From Siphonodentalium dalli (Eukaryota > Mollusca > Scaphopoda > Gadilida > Siphonodentaliidae), in assembly GCA_032622095.1 (NCBI GenBank), contig CP136069.1, forward strand, positions 48,838,760 through 48,902,759: 64,000 bases of DNA, read 5' to 3'. A program made the position numbers and the translations under genes. Shown here in pieces: positions 45,486 through 54,360 of the stretch. Under the pieces are notes generated by a model. It was given only the letters and a program-made list of their open reading frames with translations, made no database searches and was not told where the DNA came from. Position 1 is the first letter of the stretch, and each line of letters opens with the position of its first letter.

Positions 45486-47696
45486 TCACGAGAATCGTTC
45501 TGACAGTGCAATGTATTTATGAACGGCCAAGAATATTTCAGTATTATCGCGGTCACTAATTATGGGTTTCCTATTACTAGGTTTTCAAAGGTTATATTAC
45601 CAAATTGTATCAAATTATCGAATAGTTCCTGTCTTATTTGTGTATAGTGAACACATTCAAAGAAGTAGTGATAAGCATCTTCGATTGGGCTATCACACGC
45701 ACACGATGGAGATAAAGCTATATAGTTATTTAATTTGTCGAGATTAAGATCGCTACAGCAGCATCTTATTCTACAATGAAGAATGTTCAGTGTACGTTTA
45801 CCTGTATTATAGTACCTTGGCGGTCTTGGCATTTTCACCCCAATAGCATTTTTAAAAGGGTCGGTTTTTAAACACCTCTGCTCGGGTTTTAATTGATTCC
45901 ACTCGTTAACACAGGACGGGAAAAATGTTGCGCGGAAACTGGGTGCCGCTCGAAAGGGAATAAAGTTGGTACCGTTCCTCAAGTTATAATCTGTTGAATC
46001 TTCTACTTTCTGTGGTAAGGCTTTTAGTAAATAATTTGGGGCGTTTCCGGTTGCGATTTTATGAAACAGTGTCATTTTTTTGACGTGTCGGCGTTCAGAT
46101 AGTGTTTGCCAACCCACTTCTGAGAGTAGACGAACGTTGGGTACGGACCTTGTACAACCAGAAACTATTCGTGCGGCATCACACTGTAAGTTTTCCAATT
46201 TTGTGAGGTGAATATCGGCGGCACACGCCCAGACGGGGCTTGCATATTCTAGGATCGGTCTAATAAACGAGAAGTACATAATTTCTAGAGTGTGGCGATT
46301 TAATATGTTCTTTAATTTCCGTAACTGTGATAATCGGGATGATGCTTTCTTGTATATTGATAGTATGTGTATATCCCATTTGAAATTAACTTGTAATTCG
46401 ACGCCTAGATGTTGGTGTGTTTGGGCAAAGCTCACCGGTGTCCCAGCAAAATCAAGGCACGGGTGTTGATTGTTTGCTCGGCTGAATAGGAGGGCGTTTG
46501 TTTTATCCGGATTGAAATTCACTAGCCACCTAGCGGCCCAGTCATGAAGGGAGTTTAAATCACAATTGAGATTTGTTTCAATATCTTCAGTAATAAGTGC
46601 GTTTTGCATTATACACGTGTCATCGGCGAACAGGCGCGTGACCGAAGTAATGGTATCGGCTATGTCATTGATGTATATCAAAAATAGTGTAGGGCCGATA
46701 ACTGACCCTTGAGGGACACCAGCACCAATTGTTTTGTATGACGACAAGTCATTGTTAACCCTAACTCTCTGCATACGGATATGGAGATAACTACCGAACC
46801 ACTTTAATAAGCTGCCAGAAATGCCATAGCGTTCAAGTTTCAGGAGTAGGCCGCGATGCCAAACTTTGTCAAACGCCTTTGAGACATCGCAAAAAACGCC
46901 ACAGGTTGTCAGACCATCATCCGCCGCTTGCGATAATTTGTGATATATTTCTAATAGCTGTAATTCGGTACTATGTCCAGGTAAGAAGCCAGATTGGTAT
47001 TCATACAAGAGACTGTTGTCGTGCAAATGACTAAAGACCTTTTTAAATATGATTTTTTCGAAAACTTTGGCTATACAACATAACAGGGAAATGGGTCTAT
47101 AGTTATTTGCATCCCGTCTATCCCCTTTTTTGTAAATTGGAATAACATCGGCTTTTTTCCATTCAGACGGGAAGATACACGAGTTAAGTGACTGGTTAAA
47201 AATTATCTTTAGTGGTTTACACACGGTAAATTTGGTTTCACGCAACATCCGGTTACTTATTTCATCATGGCCAGTAGCTTTTCCAGATGGCAAGGCTTTC
47301 AGTATGGTTTGGATTTCGGACTCACTGGTAGTTAATGAGCTCAGTGTTTTCTTAGTTCTGAATCCGAAAGTAGGCAATTCGCCTGGTAAATTCGATATAA
47401 GACTATTTTTCATGAATGTTTCGTTTATAAATTCTGCTTTCTTGAGGTCATCTTCGATGACATCCCCCGAGTCTAACAGGTCTGGTATGCTGGTATCCGA
47501 GTTGAAATTGTTTAAAAATTGTTTGGTGATTTTCCAGAAATTTTTTGAGTTTTTTTCCAATGTCAGGGAACAGTCAATCTTTTCCATGAACGTGGCCTTT
47601 GCAAATTTTTTCATATTATTTGCTTTATTTCGGGCGCGCTTATAAATGTCCCAATGGTGGGGTGTATTTTTGTTTATGGCAATTTTTCTTAGGCGA
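45486..47696 (-). pseudogene. ORF2 of CR1-like element A, reverse transcriptase part
   Basis: The long open piece (45,560-47,614) has the full reverse-transcriptase series: GKATGHDEISNRML, WKKADVIPIYKKGD, NYRPISLLCCIAKVFEKII, SKAFDKVWHRGLLLKL, GVPQGSVIGPTLFLIYINDI, catalytic FADDT, FNPDKT and HLGVELQ. A C-terminal Cys/His block follows (CRIRCCCSDLN, CACDSPIEDAYHYFFEC). The codons upstream of its first Met (RLRKIAINKNTPHHWD) join the endonuclease frame after one base shift near 47,700. At 45,560 a second one-base shift ends the frame early; the next frame gives ISDRDNTEIFLAVHKYIA and a stop at 45,488-45,486, the usual CR1 C-terminus. This enzyme copies element RNA at nicked target DNA. Confidence 0.85.
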
Positions 47697-48782
47697 TCAC
47701 GCTTTCTTTCTTATCTTATCTGTCGCCATGTGATTAGGTATGCATGTTTTAGCTATGGAAAGGAAACTGTTAGTGAACTTCTCAACCATGTTGTTTACAC
47801 AAGGTATGTCGTCGTCACCACGGAGGTGACTAGGCCAATCAGTGTTACTTATCATATTATTCATTTTCACAAAGTTCGCTTTGTTATAATTCCAGACACA
47901 TCTTTTGGTAGGTTTAGAGACCATACGATCACAGACAATATCGACACACGTTGCGCGATGATCTGACACACCGGGCTCAAGTGTTGAGGGATTAAGCGCC
48001 GATACGGTATCAGAGATGATAATCGGATCAATCAGCGTGCGCGTTGTACCGTCTATGCGCGTCGGTTCGTCGATGACATTTTTTAGTGTTAGCTCGTCCA
48101 TGATATCCTGCAGTGAACCGGTCGGTTTAAGGAGGTCACAATTCAAGTCACCGACTACGACAATAGAGGGGTTTAGCGATAATGCTAGGTGTAGTGAAGA
48201 CAACAGATATTCCCAGTAGTTGGCTAGGCATTCGCGGTCCGATCTATACGTTACACATAATAGGAATTTGTCTCGGGCATTTACTTCGAACCATAGCACA
48301 TCATCATCAAAATGAAGCTCAGGAAGGGGCCGATAGGAAACCTTGTTTGAAAAATACACCGCGACACCACCCTTTTTCTCTGTTTTGTCGTGCCGGATGG
48401 GCAATGAAATGTTTGGAATTAAAAAATTTTCATTTGGGAAATTTTCCTGGAGGTGTGTCTCAGAGAAACATAATACATCATATTCTTCAATAATGTGCAT
48501 GATACTTTCAAGCTTGTGTCGAATGCTCCGAATATTGTAGTGAAAAATAGATATTGTTTGTAAGTCATTTGGTCCTGGGTTTAAATGGACGTTGCCTGAT
48601 ATCAGTAACAATAGAGATAACGTGAGGGCGGATACCATGACATGTCTCAAGTTATAGTGTTTTATCCTTAAGCCACATCGTGTACGACACACGTTTATTT
48701 TCGGTAATCTATGGCGGCCGCTGTTCAAGCAATTGTAGAATTTGCCAACTGCCTCTCTATGCATTGTTATTTCAGCTACCAT
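47697..48782 (-). pseudogene. ORF2 of CR1-like element A, leader, 2A-like peptide and endonuclease
   Basis: It starts with ATG at 48,782. After a basic leader, MVSALTLSLLLLIS is a hydrophobic signal-like segment immediately followed by GNVHLNPGP (48,596-48,570), close to the 2A consensus (G/S)-D-V/I-E-x-N-P-G-P but with Asn for Asp and His for Glu. The AP-type endonuclease then has all core motifs: HYNIRSI, SETHL, KKGGVAVYF, VVVGDLNCD and GVSDHRA. The frame ends at a stop at 47,699-47,697 in an AAGAAAGAAAG tract; a single-base shift there reconnects it to the reverse transcriptase. It would nick the target site for priming. Only the frame break makes it a pseudogene. Confidence 0.85.
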
Positions 48783-50934
48783 GGGCTATTACACTGATAA
48801 AAAGTTTGTACTCTCTGGCAGTGGCTAGCATTTGGGTAATGTCAGTATTCTCATCAGTTAGACATGGATCAGTCTCAGATACATAGTGTAAGTTTGGTAA
48901 AGTATTCATAAGTGCACAAAACAAGCATACAAAATTCAATGGAATGATTTGGGATTCAGGCGAGGGCATATCTTCGTATAGGGTACTTGGGATGGGTGGT
49001 TTTAATTGAATGGGGGACCCGCTACTCTTGGGTGTGAATGGGGGGGGGTGATTGTTGTATTTAAAATCATTCAGCCGATGACATTGGCAAGCAATGCAGG
49101 CCTAGCTGTAGAATCTGAATCCAAACATACAGAAACTTAGCAATGTCACTATCTGAATAATGTCACTAGTTAACCTCCTTAATTTTTTACCTACTGTTCG
49201 CGTTTAGAAACGGGTCGTGTATTGGTGGGACCTATTGCTTGTCGTGATGGGAATCAGTATGCAGCGGTGATATTATTGTAGGAGCACTTAAGTATTCGCA
49301 AATGTTTCCTCGATGTTTATGGAAAATGGGTGTTCAAGATTGAAAGAAGGAATAATTTAATATTTAAGCAAACCCAGCCGTAGGGATGCACGGTGTGTAT
49401 TCCGACTCGTCACACATGCTTCTGAGTTTGGTAGTTGTTTTGGGACCGGGGCGTCATTTGAAAGTATGTAGTACAGTTGCAATTTGAGTATACAATTTGG
49501 GGGGGGGTGGCACTTAGACTTATGTGGTCGGATGGGGATGACCGTGGCTTGGTCTGTGGAAACAATGCAGTAGTGGATGTCGAGTGGGGGTAAATGTCGA
49601 GTGGTGTGGGCTTCGTTGGGGCCTGGTAGTGCATGTAACTCAGGGTGACTCAGGGTGCCACTGGGAGGAAGCCAGAATTTAGGTAGTCAGGCAGAATTAA
49701 GGATCACGAGACCTCATTTGATATGTGATATATACTGGCAGTTGTTTGTAAAGTTGTTCAATTTCTTATTGGATTTTCTTAACTTATATAATGTGGGACA
49801 TTTTCGAATTAGTTTCGAAAAGAAATGGATTGTTACACAAAGTCGATAGTGTTAATTGTTTTGTGTTTTGTTTTTTAAATTAATTTATTTGTTTATTCTT
49901 TCAAAATTTCTTTACAAATATTATATTATTATTAATTTATTGATACATGTGTAGTGTAGTTTCGAGTGGATCTCCAAAAGAATAAGATGGTATAAAAGGG
50001 AAGGGGATAAGGTCACGTGATCCTCAATTCGCAAGATTAAGTAAACTTGGTTTAGAGGTGGGGGAGATACATTTATGCATTAGTTTGTGTCAATGTGCTT
50101 TTTGTGGGGTTTAGATTCCATCCCAATGGGTTGTGGTATAAAATGTGGTGAGCATATGTAATTGGGAAGTAGGAATAAATCAACACAGGAAAGATTATGA
50201 TAGGTGGCAAGACAAGTCTGGCCCAAAATACAGAGAATACAAATATTAACAACACTGTAGTCAACAGTAAGAAGGCAACACATATTCATGCAATTAAAGT
50301 GATAGTCATGATTTCTGGTCAGCATTTACAACACAAAACTATTTGCTAATTTGATTTTGTGAGTCATATGTTTCTCAAGTAAGTGAATATTATGTTAAAT
50401 AACCCAGCAATGACTTGGGTTATGGTAAATGACAAATAGCCAGCTGATATGTGGTGATGGAGATAAGTAACATGTTGACATGATGAAAATCATCATCTTA
50501 AAGGTAAAACTTAACCTTGGAATTAAAGTGATGATACATGTGATCTTAGATTCTGGCCACCATTTAAGACAGCCATTTTGCTGGGGGCTGGATAGTTACT
50601 TGGTACCGAGCATGACAATACCTGACCTGTGAGCCGTGTGACTCATAACGTGCACTTTCTGAATCACACAGTCCACACATCAGCCACTATCATGCTAGGC
50701 ACCAAGCAACTTTAATGTATATATATATATATATTATTTTTTTTGGAGTATTGGATACATGAGTAGTACAAATGTAATAGATAAGACAGTATTCAAAGCC
50801 AGCTCATGCATACAATTTAATTATCCAAGACATAGCTAGGAGGATAACTTTATATTCGCCAAACCAGAAATAATGAATTCAGCTTTAAATTGATGATATA
50901 AGTGTAAGTGCCTAGTGTTCCCTTATATGAAAGT
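48783..50934 (-). other. Spacer between ORF1 and ORF2 of CR1-like element A
   Basis: 2.15 kb without a recognisable ORF. It contains A/T-rich tracts, an (AT)n run near 50,718-50,735 and an imperfect hairpin at about 50,592-50,712 (GTTACTTGGTACCGAGCATGA against TCATGCTAGGCACCAAGCAAC). Such a long gap is unusual; part of it may be a further insertion whose limits could not be found. Confidence 0.5.
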
Positions 50935-52028
50935 TTATATTCCTATGGCATCTAATTGGCTAGCTATGTCATCGTGGACATTTAGTGACACCTTCTTCGA
51001 GAACTGAGATTTCTTGATGAAAATTCGTCCATCTTGAGACCAGTATGAATGGAATGAATTTCCTCGTTTCCTGGAGGCAAGTTCTTTCATAATTTTTTGC
51101 CTTTCGCGTGTCATGTCTTCGACTATAAGCACACTTGAGATTCCCTTCAGATTTATTCGTTTGCTATAAATCTCCTGTCTCATGTCATAAGTTGTGAAGT
51201 GAACAATAATATTGACAAACTTCCCTGTAGATAGAGAAGGTGCAGGGGGTCGTGATGCAGCTGAATCATTGGTATTGGCTCTAGGTTGTTTTTAAAGATG
51301 TCACCGAGAGGATGGCACCGGTAAATATCAGAAGGCTGCACATTGATTTTAAGTTTATTCTTGAAGAAATCCAGAATCAACTGTTTGGAATTTAGGGAGA
51401 ACACATCAGTTACAACATCTTCCACTGGGAAATTTATCAGCCTAATACTCGAGAGCCTGCCATGTTGCTCTAGATTCTCCACTTTCTTTGTGACTTCTTT
51501 CTCCAGGTATGAGATTCTTTCCATCAATTTATTGTTTAGGGCTTTGGAAAGGTCAAGCTGTTTTTTTACCTCTGATATTTCTCCTAGGCTACGATTTGCC
51601 GCTTCTCTCATGATTTCCTTCGCCTTAGTTTCTATTGCCTGGGTTGAAATTGACTGCACAGCTTGTCTGACACCCTCCTTGACTGATTCTTGAATTTGAA
51701 GTTTTAAGTCATTTAAAATATCAGATTTCAACTTGGGTAGGAGGATATCAGTGCATCGTTCACTGAAATCGTTGCTCTGAATGACTGTTTGCAGTAATTC
51801 CTGCATCGAGAATGTTTTCTTGGACTTTTGTTTGGGTTTAGGTTGTTGATTTTGTGATTGACTTTGGCTTTCAGTGTCCAAGTCAAATAATTCCAAGTCA
51901 GATAAGGAATTTCTTCTTCGCAGGGTTCTTCTTTCGGTTGGGGGCGGGTCAAACCTTTCCTTTCGTTTTTCATTGCCTTTAGTGTCAGGCAAAGTGGTGT
52001 CCATGCTATCGGATTGGGGTATTGACAT
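50935..52028 (-). pseudogene. ORF1 of CR1-like element A (L1-ORF1-like, coiled coil plus RRM-like domain)
   Basis: ATG at 52,028-52,026 (MSIPQSD..). The N-terminus is acidic/basic and low in order (ERRTLRRRNSLSDLELFDLD, SQSQSQNQQPKPKQKSKK). A coiled coil follows (EISEVKKQLDLSKALNNKLM, ISYLEKEV), then an RRM-like region (LEQHGRLSSIRLINFP, ILDFFKNKLKINVQPSDIYR). A one-base break in a run of five T on the plus strand (51,289-51,293) shifts the frame; the other frame continues through GKFVNIIVHFTTYDMRQEIY to the end of the 50,935-51,183 ORF, with LKGISSVLIVEDMTRERQK and YWSQDGRIFIK. The protein chaperones element RNA. The run suggests a slippage or read error. Confidence 0.8.
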
Positions 52029-52241
52029 TTTGAAGGTCACACGAGAATAGGCGAGTTAGTTCGATAATGGTCAGCTAACAGATATAATTCATACAATTGG
52101 CCACAATAGGTGTCGGGGTATCACAAATGGTTCTTTGCTTACATAAGTAGCGGGTCAGGTACCATAAAACACTCAATATTCATCCCAGTCTTAGCGGTGA
52201 GAAAAATTAGACGTCCATCTTGGTTGCCTCGATTTGCCTCG
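52029..52241 (-). other. 5' UTR of CR1-like element A
   Basis: The minus strand starts directly after the target-site duplication with an imperfect repeat CGAGGCAAATCGAGGCAA, then CCAAGATGGACGTC. It presumably holds the internal promoter of the element; no further signal is claimed. Confidence 0.5.
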
Positions 52242-52346
52242 ATCTGGTCCCGTTGAATCCTGTACCGGAGCAGTCGCAATAAAAGCCGTTAATGACGTCA
52301 TGACAAGTTCCATTTAAACATGGGTTGGATGCACATTCATCAATGT
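52242..52346 (-). pseudogene. EGF-lectin gene: 5' part of EGF2 exon (above the retrotransposon)
   Basis: 105 nt that read [20 protein letters not shown], then [14 protein letters not shown]: an EGF repeat with the I-D-E-C start typical of calcium-binding repeats. The exon is cut after ..NGTR by the CR1-like element; the last 9 nt lie at 44,897-44,905. The expected acceptor reads TTTTTCCTACAA instead of ..CAG: position 52,347, where AG should end, gives A. If the acceptor is dead, the exon would be skipped; because it is a 114-nt phase 1-1 module, skipping it keeps the frame. Confidence 0.75.
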
Positions 52347-52687
52347 TTGTAGGAAAAACAGTACCATCGACAACGTTGATAACAAATATAAGCGTCATCG
52401 ACATTTAACTAATAGCACCATTCATTGATAGGTCAGTTCTCGTCAGTTGTTCTTAGTTTAGTAGGTTTGTTTGACAATACAACGTTTGGTAATAGTCATC
52501 TGGATACCATTTGAGAAGGAGTATAAATTAAGTTTATATGTGTCATCCTTTGCTTTTGGTTATGATGTCCACATGCGTTTTATTATAGCTCTTATTATGT
52601 GCCACATTATTTATCGATAGGCGGGAATAAAACTTTTACAGAGAGGAGTGGATCTATTTCAACTAACTCAGTATACAGAACACAAAC

Positions 52688-52800
52688 CTTGCTCGCATCG
52701 AGTTCCGCTGAATCCTGTCCCGGTACAGTTGCGTAGAAGGCGTTTATTCTGTCTTCGCAAGTTCCATTCAAACATGGATTGGATTCACATTCGTAGATTT
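52688..52800 (-). pseudogene. EGF-lectin gene: EGF1 exon with a one-base deletion
   Basis: The acceptor (TTTCTTCAG) and donor (GT at 52,687-52,686) match EGF3. It encodes [20 protein letters not shown] and then loses frame: TTCTACGCAACTGT stands where EGF3 has TTCCACTGCAACTGC, so one T is missing near 52,733. The exon is 113 nt, not 114. The other frame continues with CNCTGTGFSGTRCEQ-like wording. It is a frameshift mutation or an assembly error. Its intron flank is homologous to that of EGF3 for about 105 bp. Confidence 0.75.
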
Positions 52801-53103
52801 CTGAAGAAAGGGAGAAAGGGGAATGTCATCAGTGTCATCAGAGGACAATTGTTTGCGAAAGAGATGTGCAAACAGAACGATAATAGGCCCGAGTCTTTAT
52901 TTGCGGTGTTTCCCTGGCCTAAACGGGTCTTTATGGCAAAGACAATTAATTTGGCAGATGGTTTTTCAAGAAACAGTTTTGGTCCACCGCCAGCCGTACT
53001 AAATTATCATCGACGAGTAGTCAGTTTCCTTGGGAAATGTTCACATACTAAGTTCAACAAACGGCCATATGCTTGAAATTCTGTAAATAGATGGTTATCT
53101 TAC

Positions 53104-53173
53104 TCATGCACGTATCCGGTTCCACCTTGTTTGGGATGTGGATCTCGCCGCTTACGCAGCTTGTGTCTTTTGG
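53104..53173 (-). pseudogene. EGF-lectin gene: short Cys-containing exon 2 (candidate)
   Basis: 70 nt between an acceptor (ATTTTTCAG; AG at 53,175-53,174) and a donor (GTAAGA; GT at 53,103-53,102). It is open in phase 0 to 1 and encodes PKDTSCVSGEIHIPNKVEPD plus TCM. The phases fit exon 1 before it and EGF1 after it. The two cysteines could pair. The sequence matches no family known to me. Evidence is the pair of good splice sites and the phase agreement. Confidence 0.5.
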
Positions 53174-53355
53174 CTGAAAAATAACACAAGTATATATTTA
53201 CAACGCCGGTGCCACACGAACCACAGTCATGGTGTGCTGCATGAGCACATGTGATGTCTTACTATGAATATTATATTCTGACTATATATTATTATATCAC
53301 ATGAAACCCCTATAATATCATTGAAAAATCCATTAGATATGTACTTATCTCTCAC

Positions 53356-53487
53356 AAGTGGGTAATCGCCGCGTGATACCGGGATACTTGTCATCGCGCC
53401 AAGTAAATAACTACCGGGATTAATTTTATTAAGAAAAGCCACGCTTGACACCAATACCAGACATTGCAAAATGATTGCTTTGTTCGT
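53356..53487 (-). pseudogene. EGF-lectin gene: first exon, signal-peptide-like, start codon apparently lost
   Basis: Open in the frame NKAIILQCLVLVSSVAFLNK, a good signal-peptide core, and ends ..SRGDYPL before the donor GTGAGA (GT at 53,355-53,354), phase 0. No ATG exists between the upstream in-frame stop and this stretch. The codon where a start would fit reads ACG (53,487-53,485), directly before AAC AAA. A T-to-C change of ATG would explain this. If instead the exon has an upstream acceptor and is internal, the loss-of-start reading is wrong. It shares the phase-0 end with the PAN exon at 18.15 kb. Confidence 0.5.
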
Positions 53488-53734
53488 TAACGTTCAACTA
53501 TTTTCAAACTTCGTTGCACTAACGAAAATAGGCACAAAAACAAAGAGGCAACTTGGTGGCTTTATGTCTCGTCGCAAGGCAGAGTGGAATAATGTCGTAA
53601 ACGGTTGGGAAGCATCTCAGCCAACGCCATGCTTGTATGCATATTTTTACATGATTTTTTTCAGCTTTTGATTTTTCAGATTTGTATTTGTTAAGAAGGC
53701 ATACAGCTCTGGATTATTTATTGTGATATACAAG

Positions 53735-53850
53735 ATCTTCAACTCGTTATGTTGGGATATGAGATTTAATGAAGTTTACGACTCGTTGTGAATCAAATTT
53801 AACAAACTCGTTTCATAAAATCTTATATCCCAACATAGCTCGTTGGAGAT
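53735..53850. repeat. Hairpin repeat (~115 bp) upstream of the EGF-lectin gene
   Basis: The arms begin CAACTCGTTATGTTGGGATA and end with its near reverse complement (TATATCCCAACATAGCTCGTTG), pairing over about 50 nt. It sits immediately before copy 2 of the dispersed repeat. Confidence 0.7.
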
Positions 53851-53879
53851 CATCCATGTCCATGATATTTAGTATGAAG

Positions 53880-54360
53880 CAGTTACGTGTGTCGTTCATC
53901 GCTACCCCACGCGATCAGCTTTTCGACACTCAAGTTGTTATATTGTTATATCGCCATTATGCCCGCACAACAATTCACGTCATAGGTTGGCGTGTTTCTG
54001 AACATTCAACAAAATCAAAAGACAAACTGAGATAAACATTAATTGTGTTCATATCAGTTGACACGGATTGTGAGTGTATCAACGTTATTCTCTGATGTTG
54101 GGGGTTTGTACAGATCAGATAAAATTCGACTATGCGAATGATTCGTTCGACAAGCTAGTTAATTATGCCGCAAAAGAGCATTTAATACAAATACATGTTG
54201 AGTAGAAAACATACCACACGTGAGATGTTATGGGTTAATGGGCCACACAGAGCCACTGTTTGAGTAAAGCGGCGAGCGACAATAACAAAGTACTACAGTA
54301 ACTATGTTGGATAATAGGTTCACCCAACTGCAACATAGTGACGTACATGTAGCACCCTCG
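53880..54360 (+). repeat. Dispersed repeat family, copy 2
   Basis: Aligns with 4,150-4,640 in the same orientation over about 490 bp. Best blocks: TTATGCCCGCACA..CATAGGTTGGCGTGTTTCTGAA, and 54,265-54,355 (AGCGGCGAGCGACAATAACAAAG...CAACATAGTGACGTACATGTAG). Copies are moderately diverged; no protein is conserved. Confidence 0.65.

Larger units (their letters stand above)
44919..52241 (-). mobile_element. Near-complete CR1-like non-LTR retrotransposon (copy A, 7,323 bp)
   Basis: It is bounded by the 13-bp direct repeat ATCTGGTCCCGTT (44,906-44,918 and 52,242-52,254), which is target exon sequence duplicated on insertion. On the minus strand it begins with CGAGGCAAATCGAGGCAA, carries ORF1 (52,028-50,935), a 2.15-kb spacer, ORF2 with endonuclease and reverse transcriptase (48,782-45,486), and a ~560-bp 3' UTR that ends ..GGCAATAAAATATGTTTAAA. 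Only one single-base frame break in ORF1 and two in ORF2 were found, so it is a young or only slightly damaged copy. Confidence 0.75.

Noticed and set aside
53227-53469. Exon 1 of the lectin gene as an independent 80-residue gene
   Set aside because: The apparent first codon is TTG and the text after the donor at 53,355 is intron-like; it is better read as a signal-peptide exon.
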